Made by a program: the position numbers and the translations under genes
Notes under the pieces: generated by a model
Seen by the model: only the letters and a program-made list of their open reading frames with translations
Told to the model about the DNA's origin: nothing
Databases searched by the model: none
Source: Streptosporangium oxazolinicum
GTDB taxonomy: Bacteria > Actinomycetota > Actinomycetes > Streptosporangiales > Streptosporangiaceae
Assembly: GCF_039537505.1 (NCBI RefSeq)
Contig: NZ_BAABAQ010000001.1
Location: 806,001 to 870,000 of the forward strand
Reading direction: 5' to 3'
DNA: 64,000 nt
Part shown: positions 17,065 through 25,436 of the stretch, piece by piece
How positions within the stretch are numbered: position 1 is the stretch's first letter
Layout: each line of letters begins with the position of its first letter

Positions 17065-17629
17065 GAGCCGTCTCCTCGTCGATAAGAGCGTGGATTTTCG
17101 CGCGCGCTCGGCTGAGCCTGGAGCCCACCGTGCCGACGGCGATGCCGAGCGCCTGGGCCACTTCGTCGTAGCTGAGCCGGCCCAGGGCCACGAGCAGCAG
17201 GACATCGCGCTCGCCACCGGACAGCGCGGCGAGCGCCTTGGCCAGGTGCGGCCGCATACGCTGGGCCGCGACAGAAGTGACGAACCGGTTCTCGTGACCC
17301 TCTACGACGGGTTCCGGGCCGAGCCGGGCCAGCGCCCTGTAGTGGCGTTTCTCCTTGCGCCGGTGCCTGGCGATCAGGTTGGTGGCGAAGCCGAACAACC
17401 AGGGCCGCAGGCCCCCGCGTTCCGGGTCGAACCGATCACGCTTGTCGAAGGCCAGCAGGAACGTCTCGGCCGTGATGTCCTCGGCGGTCTGCGTGTCCAG
17501 CCGACCGGCCACGTACAGGTAGATGTCGCGGTAGTAGCGGTCGTGCACGGCGGTGAACAGGTCAGGGTCCCGCCGATACCGGGCGACGAGTGCGGCGTCG
17601 GTCACCTGTTCGCCCACTTCGGCGATCAA
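17057..17629 (-). CDS. ECF RNA polymerase sigma factor
   Basis: 190 residues. Region 2 lies at about residues 20-85 (LFTAVHDRYYRDIYLYVAGRL...AEDITAETFLLAF) and region 4 at about 125-180 (ERDVLLLVALGRLSYDEVAQALGIAVGTVGSRLSRAR), with no region 3, the ECF layout. The downstream CU044_5270-type gene overlaps its end and is frameshifted; if that partner restrains the sigma factor, activity here may be unchecked. It sits inside the leftmost segment of the tRNA-Arg mosaic, 1.8 kb from and divergent to the SznF/SznE-like operon, but no link is visible. Confidence 0.9.
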   Translation of the reverse strand: MIAEVGEQVTDAALVARYRRDPDLFTAVHDRYYRDIYLYVAGRLDTQTAEDITAETFLLAFDKRDRFDPERGGLRPWLFGFATNLIARHRRKEKRHYRALARLGPEPVVEGHENRFVTSVAAQRMRPHLAKALAALSGGERDVLLLVALGRLSYDEVAQALGIAVGTVGSRLSRARAKIHALIDEETAHG

Positions 17630-19455
17630 GTTCTTGTCTCCGGCATAAGCCTGCCTTCCGGATGATGGTTACGATCACCCATCCTTCGCCGCACGCCAGG
17701 ATCGTCTTCCCTCGGGTGTCCCACCCCCAGCGCGAGAGACCATCGAGGTCTCGATCGATCAACCCGGCCAATGCACGTGGTCACCGCACCAGGTGCACTG
17801 ATCCGAGATATTAGGTACGCCCCGATCGATCAAGGTTGGGACGTTCTTCTCATGTGCAGCCCAAAGGAAAACTCCATGGATCGCGCGGTTGCGATCCAAA
17901 CAGAGCGATATTGGCGGGCATCCGGCTCATGCCCCGCGGGCGGAAGGGCCCGCTGCGATGACTGGCGACCATATAGCGAATCCATGACCATATAGCGAAT
18001 CCATCACCGGACCGCGACGCGCCAATCACCACCCTCCGATCTTTAAACATCTCTCCCACTCCCGAATGTCCGAAGACCCGAAGGTGGCAAACATCGCCAC
18101 GTTGACCGGGATGCTTCTGGCTGCTTCGTGGAGCATCATCGATCACCTCACCGGGGACAAGGAAACACCGATCGGCAGTTCACAGTCCGGGGGGCAAGAG
18201 GCGCAGCGGAGAAAAAGGAGCCTTCCCTCTTCTTCGCCGGGAGAGCGGATCGCCTGGCCGCTGACCTGAGATCTTCCACAACAGGACCACACCGCGAAAC
18301 CTCGCGCCAGAACCCAGGCCACCACGTCCAAAGCGGGCGTTTTATCCCTCAAATTCCACCTAATTCTAATTTTGGATATTTCACCACACATGAGAGCTTA
18401 GATCAATGTCACGCTTTGTGCCTGTTTCTATAAGCAGCTGATAGTCCAGGGAGAAACATCCGGAGAAGCCGACATCTATGGTGGCCCCCGGGGCGGATGC
18501 GACAGCGATCCGCAGCCTTTCCCCCGGAAGCTCCCGCGGCGGGCGGCACCGCTCATCACGGCGTCGAAGTCGCACACCGATTCACACACGGCGGCACCGA
18601 TTCGTGCATGGCGATTGGGCCGGACGTGGAATCTCCGGCACTGGACGTCCGGGCGGATCTCTTGGATTCTCGGCAGGAACGGCATACGGGCCTGCCTGCC
18701 GCGCCCGCCTTGACTCCGCTGAATCCACGCTTGCCGAAGGGGCGCCTCCGCCACGGGCGCCCCGTGGCGAGGAAGCGGCGAGGAAGGCGAGGGGGAGGGT
18801 CCACGCGCGATGCCGCCGCGGGCGCCCCCGCCCGCGCGGACACGTGGGCCGGGACGGGGCCGGTCTCGGGCCGTCCTGCCAGGCAGGGCCGAAAACACGT
18901 CCCAAATGGAATACGGTCACTACTTTTCCCGACCAGTTGGCGCACATAAGCGGATTATCACTTCCGATTTCCCTGTCGTGCCGTGATGAAAGGGTGCCGG
19001 ACAGTAAAACCCACAAGTCAACCGCAGGTCAGAAGCGCGAGTTGATAGTTCACCCGGATGTCGTGTTTTCCGGAGGCAGAAGAAGCCGGTGGATTTCTCA
19101 CGGATCACGGTCTACCGTGAGTGAGGCTTTACGCGCCTCTCCTGCCCTGTAGGCATCTTCTCTGTCCGGACGGCGAAGACCGAGAGAATCCGCGTAAGAC
19201 CGTCTTGCTCTGGTTGAGGGGCTGTATTAGCATCTTCGATGCAAAAGTAGGGGAATGTAAGCGATAGTGGGTGGGGATGTAAAGCGGGAGAGTACGGGGA
19301 TGCAAACGGGGATGTGAAATACGAGTTCATCCAGTCCGGTACATCACAATCCGATCTTGACGCAGGCTCAGGCGCGCCTTTTCCATGGGTGCCCTTCGAC
19401 CTGCTCTCGGCCATGCTCCAGAAACTGTTCTTCTCTTGTGGAAGGTGCTCTTGAC
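17630..19455. other. 1.8-kb region without recognisable genes
   Basis: Open frames here lack ribosome sites and recognisable domains. A 20-mer starting CGATCGATCAACCCGG at about 17752 is shared with about 15342. A tandem pair CATATAGCGAATCCAT occurs at about 17969-18003. The right end carries the GGGGATGTAAA repeats (19250-19319) and should hold the promoter of the SznF/SznE-like operon. The low gene density suggests decayed DNA. Confidence 0.5.
19250..19319 (+). promoter_or_regulatory. four direct repeats upstream of the SznF/SznE-like operon
   Basis: GGGG(A)ATGTAA, GGGGATGTAAA, GGGGATGCAAA and GGGGATGTGAAA begin at 19250, 19273, 19296 and 19308, that is with spacings of 23, 23 and 12 bp, close to whole helical turns. 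They end about 137 bp before the first start codon. Direct repeats on one DNA face are the pattern of SARP or other cooperative activators; the protein is unknown. Confidence 0.6.
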
Positions 19456-20820
19456 ATGACACCCATGGGACCGCTAGAAGAGCCCGTTTCCGTTAGGGAC
19501 TCGGTATCGGAACTGATTACCACGTCGAGCTACCGGCCGACGGGAAATTCTTACATCGACAACACTCCCTATCATCGTCCGTTGGACGCCGATCGGCTTT
19601 CCAGAATCAAATGGGATCAGCCGCTCACCGAAGAGGGACTGCTCTCGGACGAGAGCCTGGTGGCCAATAGGCTGCTGATGAACATCTACGAGAGCGATGC
19701 GCTCTTCCTGCCCTCCGACGGGCTTTCCGGAAAAGAGAAGCAGTTCACGGAGTTCTACGGCCGGAAGGCGCGGCTCCATTCCGACCTCGTACGGCCGGCC
19801 GTGGAGTCCTACGTGTTCGACTCTCTCGGATCGGATGTCCAGATAAACGGGCGCTGGGACTGCGACGCCCTTGAGTCGCACGTCCTGGCGGCGATCGACG
19901 AGGCAGTGAACGGCGACCGGCCGGCGCTGCGCGCGATCGAGGAGGCGGCGGACCCGCGGCGCGCGGCCGAGATAATGATCGCTCAAATGGCGCTCGACGG
20001 CCTGACCGAGGCGACCGCGATGTCGCAGAACCTTGGGGGCGCGTACGGCCTGGAGCAGAGCGAGGTCTTCAAGATATTCATCGACGAGTTCGGCTACGGC
20101 GTCTTCGACGCCAAGCACAGCACCCTGTTCGTCGAGCTCTGCCGCAGCGTGGGGATGAACACCGAACCGCACCACTACTGGTTCTATTACCTGCCGAGCT
20201 GGATCGCCGGGAACAACTACTTCTACAAGGTCACCAAGAACCGGGCCCAGTTCTTCCGCTACATCGGCGGCATGGCCTTCCTGGAGGCGACGTTCGCCCC
20301 GTCCTTCGCGGCCATGACGAAGACGTTCCGCGCGGTCTACGGCGACCAGATCGACACCCGATACTTCGACGAGCACGCCCACATCGACCAGCACCACGGC
20401 AGGATGGCGGTGAACGACCTCCTGCTGCCGCTCGCCCGCAAGCACGGCGACTACGCCATCCGCGAGTTGCTGCGCGGCATCGAGGACGTCCGCGCCCTGG
20501 GCCGACTCAACGACGCCGACCTGATCGGGCAACTCGGCTGGCAGCCGGAGGTCACGACCGCGGAGACCGGCCGGGACGGGCAGGACGAACCGCGCGAGAT
20601 CGACGCCCGCACGCCGTTCGAGACGATGATCAGCGACCACGACATGACCGTCTCGGTGCTGGACGGCACCGCCGAGCTGCACTGGAGTGCCACCGGCGGG
20701 CCACTGGAGGTGGCCACGGGCCAGGCGGTGCGCGTCCCCAAGGGGCGGCTCTACGGTCTGCGGGCCGGAGCGAGCGCCACGATCGCCTTCACCCGGTCGT
20801 CACCGCGGGCCGATTCGTGA
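19456..20820 (+). CDS. SznF-like heme-oxygenase-like diiron N-oxygenase with C-terminal cupin (cupin metal site degenerate)
   Basis: 454 residues from ATG 19456. SznF is the streptozotocin enzyme that hydroxylates N-methylarginine on its diiron site and then rearranges it to an N-nitrosourea on its cupin iron. Here an N-terminal helical region is followed by the diiron domain (about 180-330) with E185, E211, H221, E277, H307, D311 and H314. These match the SznF ligands as I recall them (E189, E215, H225, E281, H311, D315, H318) at a constant offset of four. The C-terminal cupin (about 385-450) is recognisable by VLDGTAEL and GQAVRVPKG. Of its expected three His, only H395 remains; the others read S393 and Y433. 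N-hydroxylation is therefore plausible and nitrosation doubtful. It overlaps the Rieske gene (GTGA). Confidence 0.82.
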   Translation: MTPMGPLEEPVSVRDSVSELITTSSYRPTGNSYIDNTPYHRPLDADRLSRIKWDQPLTEEGLLSDESLVANRLLMNIYESDALFLPSDGLSGKEKQFTEFYGRKARLHSDLVRPAVESYVFDSLGSDVQINGRWDCDALESHVLAAIDEAVNGDRPALRAIEEAADPRRAAEIMIAQMALDGLTEATAMSQNLGGAYGLEQSEVFKIFIDEFGYGVFDAKHSTLFVELCRSVGMNTEPHHYWFYYLPSWIAGNNYFYKVTKNRAQFFRYIGGMAFLEATFAPSFAAMTKTFRAVYGDQIDTRYFDEHAHIDQHHGRMAVNDLLLPLARKHGDYAIRELLRGIEDVRALGRLNDADLIGQLGWQPEVTTAETGRDGQDEPREIDARTPFETMISDHDMTVSVLDGTAELHWSATGGPLEVATGQAVRVPKGRLYGLRAGASATIAFTRSSPRADS

Positions 20821-21137
20821 GCGCTCGCATCCGGGTGGAACTGGAATGGCCCCGGCACAACGCCGTGCGCGCCGGTGACGAGACCTACTTCTGCCTGGAG
20901 CGGGCCGGGTCCGTGCATCTGATCCACAGCCGCTGCCCGCATCGCGGTGGCCCGCTCCATCTCGGCGAGATCGAAGCCGAACGGCTACGTTGCCCCTGGC
21001 ACGGCAACACCTTTCGCGTCGACCGCCTCTGTGACCGTGCTGTCCCCACGATCCAACGAGGTTCCAGCGTTGTCGCCTACCTGCCCGCCGACTTCGGCGA
21101 GGCGGTTCCGGTACAGCAAATCGTGTTCGCGAGCTAA
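20817..21137 (+). CDS. Rieske [2Fe-2S] ferredoxin-like protein
   Basis: 106 residues. The Rieske cluster motif is complete: C40-P-H42 and C59-P-W-H62, in SRCPHRGGPLHLG and LRCPWHGNTF. It is a single-domain soluble protein without signal peptide, like the small ferredoxins that feed electrons to oxygenases. Its GTG start overlaps the stop of the diiron oxygenase gene (GTGA), so the two are translationally coupled. That makes it the natural candidate electron donor for the diiron site, or possibly a separate oxidation component. No reductase gene is in the cluster. Confidence 0.88.
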   Translation: MSARIRVELEWPRHNAVRAGDETYFCLERAGSVHLIHSRCPHRGGPLHLGEIEAERLRCPWHGNTFRVDRLCDRAVPTIQRGSSVVAYLPADFGEAVPVQQIVFAS

Positions 21138-21146
21138 GGGCGTTTC

Positions 21147-22280
21147 ATGACATCCATCATCAAAAACGTCGAGGGCTCATCGAACGACTCGGAGCCCGAT
21201 GTCGAGTCACTCTTCTGGACCGAGGTCATCGGTTCCGAGACCATGCTGAAGCACGGCATGGACGCGATGAACCGACGAGACTACGCCACCGCCGCCAACC
21301 TTTTCGCGGGGGCGGGCGGAGCGCGGCCCGGATACGGCCCGGCCAACCTCCTCTTCAATCGCGCGGTACGCCAGCTCGTGCCGCGCTGGCACTTCGCGAT
21401 GCTCAACGACCAGGCCCGCAACGAGGCCTACCGCAAGGCCATCTCCGCCGTCGTGCGCCCCGGTGACCTCGTCCTGGACATCGGGACCGGAGCCGGGCTG
21501 CTGTCCCTGCTCGCCATCGAGGCCGGCGCCGACATGGTGGTCACCTGTGAGATGGAGCCGGTCATCGCCGCGATCGCCCGCCGGACCATGGTCGTGAACG
21601 GCGTGGACTCGCGGGTGAAGGTGGTGGAGGCGAAGTCGACGGATCTGCGGGTCGGCATCGACCTTCCCCGCCCGGCGGACGTGCTGGTCACCGAGATCTT
21701 CGACTGCGCGCTGCTCGGCGAGGGCGCCCTGCCGAGCATCGAGCACGCCCGTCGGGAACTGCTGCAGCCGGACGCCGTCATCGTGCCGCAGGGCGCCCGG
21801 CTGTGGGGACAGCTGGTCGAGAGCGACGACCTGTTCGCCCATAACCACGTGGACACCGTCTACAACTTCGACATGACGCTCTTCCAGCAGTTCAGGTCGA
21901 TGGAGTACTTCTCCACCTATCTCACCAGCTACCGGCACCGGCTGCTCGGCGAGCCGTTCCCGCTGTTCGACTTCGACTTCCGCACCGGCAAGGGCGAGCA
22001 GGAACGCGTCATCCCGGCGCCGGTGTCGGTCGACGGGACCTGCCACGCGATCGTCATGTGGTTCGAACTCGACCTGGCCGAGGACATCACCCTGTCCAAT
22101 AGCCCCGAGGACCACGGGACACACTGGCGGCAGGCGGTGCAGACCTTCGAGCGGCCCCTGTCCTGCCGTGCCGACGAGCCACTGCGGCTGTTCGTGTCCC
22201 ATGACAACGACCGGGTGCTGGTGCGGCCCGAACCCCTCGGTGCCATCGCGGCTGAAGAGTCCGCTTCCGGACACAGATAG
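21147..22280 (+). CDS. PRMT7-like arginine N-methyltransferase (SznE-like)
   Basis: 377 residues. The SAM-binding motif I is VLDIGTGAG (109-117), the acidic end of strand 2 is E135 (VVTCEMEP), and the double-E loop reads TEIFDCALLGEGALPS with E183 and E192. This is the signature of protein arginine methyltransferases, closest in wording to PRMT7. The C-terminal half is the PRMT beta-barrel. Residues about 30-70 look TPR-like (DAMNRRDYATAANLF). In streptozotocin biosynthesis SznE, a PRMT homologue, methylates free L-arginine to feed SznF. The gene lies 9 bp after the Rieske gene and two genes after the SznF-like one, so the same order of chemistry is likely: free arginine to N-methylarginine to N-hydroxylated product. 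Confidence 0.85.
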   Translation: MTSIIKNVEGSSNDSEPDVESLFWTEVIGSETMLKHGMDAMNRRDYATAANLFAGAGGARPGYGPANLLFNRAVRQLVPRWHFAMLNDQARNEAYRKAISAVVRPGDLVLDIGTGAGLLSLLAIEAGADMVVTCEMEPVIAAIARRTMVVNGVDSRVKVVEAKSTDLRVGIDLPRPADVLVTEIFDCALLGEGALPSIEHARRELLQPDAVIVPQGARLWGQLVESDDLFAHNHVDTVYNFDMTLFQQFRSMEYFSTYLTSYRHRLLGEPFPLFDFDFRTGKGEQERVIPAPVSVDGTCHAIVMWFELDLAEDITLSNSPEDHGTHWRQAVQTFERPLSCRADEPLRLFVSHDNDRVLVRPEPLGAIAAEESASGHR

Positions 22281-22351
22281 CCGACAACCACCGAGGATGG
22301 GCGGGCGTCCACCACCGTCGTCCCCGTACCTCCGCCCATTTTGAGGAGAAG

Positions 22352-23650
22352 ATGAGTACCACGGCTGATTCATCCAAGGAACTACGCAAGACCCTGACCA
22401 TCAGCCGTGGCGTCGGCCTGGCGGTCAGCATGATCGTCGGCAGTGGGCTGCTGGTGTTGCCGGGGCTCGCATACGCCTCCGTCGGATCCGCGGCGGTCTT
22501 CGCCTGGGTCGCGGCGGCGATCATGGTGATTCCCCTGCTGCTGGTCTTCTCGAAGCTCGGTTCGCGCTACCCCAGCGCGGGCGGAGTGATCGGCTTCATG
22601 CAGGCCGCCTTCGGAAGGAGCGTCGCCTCGCCCGTCGCCTACGTGCTGCTCGGCGCCACGGCGTGCGGCGGGGCGGCGATGGCGATCACCGGGGGCAACT
22701 ACACGGCGGTGCTGCTCGGCATGCCCGACGCCGTCTTCCCGGCGACGCTCGCCTACCTGGCGGTGGTGGCCGTGCTGAACGCCCTGGGGTCGCGCCTGGC
22801 GGGCGGGGTCCAGACGGTCGTCACCGCGCTGCTGGTGCTGCTCATCGCGGTCGTCGCGGCAGTGCCGTTCTTCACCCCCGGTTTCGAGATGCGGGGCGCG
22901 GTGACGCTGCCGACGAACTGGCTCGACCTGCTCCCCGCGGTCGGCCTGGTCTTCTTCGCCTTCACCGGCTGGGAACTCGTCGCCTCGACGACCGAGGAGT
23001 ACCACAACCCCCGGCGCGACCTGCCGCTGGTGCTGGCCGCCTCCTTCGTCGTCATCGTGGTCCTGTACGTGGGCATCGCCACCGCCGTCCAGGTGTCCCT
23101 GGACCCGAACGACCCGATGGTGCGGCAGGCACCGGTGGCGGCGGTCCTGCGGCAGGTCTTCGGCGCCGCGGCCGGAACCGCGGCCGCGGTGCTCGGCGCC
23201 CTGATCGTCTTCGCGACGCTGATGGGCGGCACCTGGGCGACCTCGCGGATCGTGTTCGCCACCGCGCGGGAGCGCCTGCTGCCCGCGCGGCTGACCGTCT
23301 GCAACAAGGTCAACGGGGCCCCCATCGCCGCCATCGTGGTCGCCGTCCTGATGTTCGGCACGGTCGTGGTCCTGTACGGCGCCGAGGTGCTCACGCTGGA
23401 CCAGGTCTTCCAGCTGTCGGCGGTGAACTTCATCATCGGCTACGCCATGTCGGCCCTGGCATACGGCACCCTATTTAAGGGGCCGAAGAACTGGCTGCTG
23501 GTGGTGCTGGCGTGCGTCCCGGTGGTGGTGCTCCTGATCGGTTTCGGCTGGATGCTGCTCTACCCCCTCGCACTGCTGATCGCCGGCACGGTGGTGCACG
23601 TGCTGACCGCCGAGAAGGACCCGGTACCGGTGGCACCCCCGGCCGACTGA
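22352..23650 (+). CDS. APC superfamily amino-acid/polyamine transporter
   Basis: 432 residues with about twelve hydrophobic helices. The N-terminus has the APC helix-1 break (GLAVSMIVGSGLLVLPG), and helix 6 carries FFAFTGWELVASTTEEYHNPRRDLP, typical of the family. GAGGAG lies 5 bases before the ATG. It is the last gene of the oxygenase-Rieske-methyltransferase operon (71-bp gap), followed by a strong hairpin. In this context it may import arginine or export the modified amino acid; sequence alone cannot decide. Confidence 0.88.
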   Translation: MSTTADSSKELRKTLTISRGVGLAVSMIVGSGLLVLPGLAYASVGSAAVFAWVAAAIMVIPLLLVFSKLGSRYPSAGGVIGFMQAAFGRSVASPVAYVLLGATACGGAAMAITGGNYTAVLLGMPDAVFPATLAYLAVVAVLNALGSRLAGGVQTVVTALLVLLIAVVAAVPFFTPGFEMRGAVTLPTNWLDLLPAVGLVFFAFTGWELVASTTEEYHNPRRDLPLVLAASFVVIVVLYVGIATAVQVSLDPNDPMVRQAPVAAVLRQVFGAAAGTAAAVLGALIVFATLMGGTWATSRIVFATARERLLPARLTVCNKVNGAPIAAIVVAVLMFGTVVVLYGAEVLTLDQVFQLSAVNFIIGYAMSALAYGTLFKGPKNWLLVVLACVPVVVLLIGFGWMLLYPLALLIAGTVVHVLTAEKDPVPVAPPAD

Positions 23651-23667
23651 GACCGACCGAGACCGAC

Positions 23668-23708
23668 GGGGCGGGCCGACCTCGGCGAAACCGGGACCGG
23701 CCCGCCCC
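23668..23708 (+). terminator. terminator of the SznF/SznE-like operon
   Basis: GGGGCGGGCCG (23668-23678) pairs perfectly with CGGCCCGCCCC (23698-23708), 18 bp after the transporter stop. Confidence 0.8.
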
Positions 23709-23852
23709 ATCGCGTTCGGCCACGGTGCTCTTTTCGAACCCCCACACCGGCGGCGGAATCCCCTGGAAGATCCTGCGGCGTATCGATCCGATGCCTACTC
23801 CACCCACCACCAGCCGTCAAAAGCGTCCGGCGCCTGCGGAGCGAGAAGGACG

Positions 23853-24071
23853 AGACGATTCGCCGAGGGGGCCGACACCAGGACGATCAAGGGCGTGCTG
23901 CGGCACACCCGGCAGGCGACGACGTCCAACGTCTATGTGCACCTGCTGGAGGAGGTGAAGCTAGGTGCGGCCGACAGCGTGGACGGAGTCCTGTCCGACC
24001 TGACCGCGCGACGCGCAGAACGAGGGAAGAGACGTCGTGAGCGCGTTGCCACACCCGTTGCTACAAAATGA
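23853..24071 (+). pseudogene. tyrosine recombinase (integrase) C-terminal relic 1
   Basis: An open frame reads RRFAEGADTRTIKGVLRH, then TRQATTSNVYVHLLEEV, and ends at a TGA at 24069-24071. It corresponds to the last ~70 residues of an integrase: LRH gives the box-III His and the NVYVHL Tyr the nucleophile. The catalytic Arg and HxxR parts are gone. It ends 44 bp before a tRNA-Arg 3'-half copy (24116), exactly where an integrase gene sits relative to att in an AICE. It marks the right end of the segment that contains the SznF/SznE-like operon. Confidence 0.75.
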
Positions 24072-24115
24072 TCAAGGCGCCCCTTGAGGATCAAGGAACG
24101 CCCTGGTCAAACATG

Positions 24116-24157
24116 TGCGGCCGGAGGTACTCGAAACCCCAACCTTCTGATCCGCAG
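24116..24157. other. att relic: 42-bp copy of tRNA-Arg 3' half
   Basis: Identical to 41719-41760 at 41 of 42 positions. The single difference falls on the tRNA wobble base (A34 would be G34). It is preceded by integrase relic 1 and separates the left and middle segments of the tRNA-Arg mosaic. Confidence 0.88.
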
Positions 24158-24380
24158 GGAAGGGCAGATGCCTCGTCAGCGGCGACTTACCCTGCTCAGA
24201 TGGTGGTTACGGGTCGGTGGAGGGCGATCTGGTAAGGCGGTGCTGCTGTATCAACTGCTGTACAGCATTCCTCATCCCTCGCGAGATGCGGCGTGGCCTT
24301 TCGCCGAATCAGCGTCGAGCGATTCCCTCAAGACCGGCTCTGAGCCAAGATGATCCAAGCACCGTGACGTGGGAGGGCGC

Positions 24381-25433
24381 ATGATCGTGTTCACGTGTGC
24401 GGACTGTGACGCATCGCTGACCCTACCCATGTCGCAGGTCGCGCTCCCCGCCCACGCCCATCGGAAGTACGGCCACGAACTCCTTCCCGTGCTCATGGAG
24501 CCCGGGACCTACGCGGTGGATCCGGAACCCTTTGGACCGCCGTGGCGGCGGTGGGAGGAGATCGGCGCGAAGGAGGCGGAAGCCCGCGGTGTGTACGCGC
24601 CGGTCTTCGCCCTGTCGTACGGGCCACCGGGAGCGGTCGCGGTCGCGCTGGGCGACGTCCGCGGGACCGTTCTGATTCCGGAGCGATGCGACGGCCTCTG
24701 CTGTGGTCTGGACAGCAGGAACGGCCTCAACATGGCGTGCGCGCAGTGCGGGCACGCTGTGGCCACCCTCATCGACGACTGCGGGCACTGGCAGGTGGTG
24801 TGGCTGGACCCACGCGCCGTACGTCTCCCCGACACCAACGCGCCCGCCCGCCGAGTGCTCAGCTGGGAGGAAGTACGAGAGCAGCCGGAGAGGCCACCGG
24901 TTGATCCGATCGGGGCGTGGAGCCCGGTGTGGGAGGCGGCGGTCTCGGTGGCGCTGGCCCACCTGCTGGCCGCGTCGGGCGGTGCGCGGGTCGTGGTTCC
25001 CGACGGCCCTGTCGCCCATGCGTTCCGTCCAGCGCTCGACGCCCTGCTCCCGGCCGAGCCGCCGACGAGGAGCCTGGCCCTGGTCGGGCCTGGCCTACCC
25101 GCCACGGTCACGGACATCGCCTTGGTCCCACGGCACCCGCAGACCGGGGAGACATGGTCGTCCAGCACGGAGGCAGCGGTGCCGCTGGATGCCGATGTGT
25201 GGACGTACATGGCCTTCAGCCGCAATCGGCGGCTCCGCCCCGCGTCGGGCGGGCTACCCGACGGCGTCTACCGCGATGACCCTCCACCGCCGCCGCCTCG
25301 CAGCCCGTTCCGGCTCGACCGGGAAATGTTCCTGGACGCGCTGGCACGACTGCCGGAGGTTCGCCAGCCATGGCTGCGTGCGGTTTACGACGACGTACAG
25401 GACCGTCGATCCAACCTCCCGTTCTGGTGGTAG
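24381..25433 (+). CDS. uncharacterised protein with Cys-rich zinc-ribbon-like segments
   Basis: 350 residues from ATG 24381, chosen for GGGAGG a few bases upstream; a GTG 12 bases earlier is in frame. The N-terminus has FTCADCDASLTLP, a CxxC zinc-ribbon-like start, and about residues 105-135 contain CDGLCCGLDSRNG, MACAQCGHAVATLIDDCGHW with further Cys/His pairs. The middle is Ala/Val-rich (VWEAAVSVALAHLLAASGGARVVV), and a PPPPPP run precedes the C-terminal helix. No family function recognised. It is the only intact gene of the 1.5-kb middle segment between two att copies and lies 3 bp before integrase relic 2. Confidence 0.75.
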   Translation: MIVFTCADCDASLTLPMSQVALPAHAHRKYGHELLPVLMEPGTYAVDPEPFGPPWRRWEEIGAKEAEARGVYAPVFALSYGPPGAVAVALGDVRGTVLIPERCDGLCCGLDSRNGLNMACAQCGHAVATLIDDCGHWQVVWLDPRAVRLPDTNAPARRVLSWEEVREQPERPPVDPIGAWSPVWEAAVSVALAHLLAASGGARVVVPDGPVAHAFRPALDALLPAEPPTRSLALVGPGLPATVTDIALVPRHPQTGETWSSSTEAAVPLDADVWTYMAFSRNRRLRPASGGLPDGVYRDDPPPPPPRSPFRLDREMFLDALARLPEVRQPWLRAVYDDVQDRRSNLPFWW

Positions 25434-25436
25434 GAA

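Noticed and set aside
17630..19455. Additional biosynthetic genes upstream of the SznF-like gene
   Set aside because: All six frames were read; none gives a recognisable domain with a ribosome site.
17057..23650. Sigma factor, its partner and the SznF/SznE-like genes as one biosynthetic cluster
   Set aside because: 1.8 kb of apparently empty DNA separates them, they are divergent, and no shared promoter motif is visible; only co-residence in the same segment is supported.
19456..23650. A full streptozotocin cluster
   Set aside because: Only the SznE/SznF-type steps are present; no further assembly, sugar or carrier genes are found on either side and the cupin site looks inactive.
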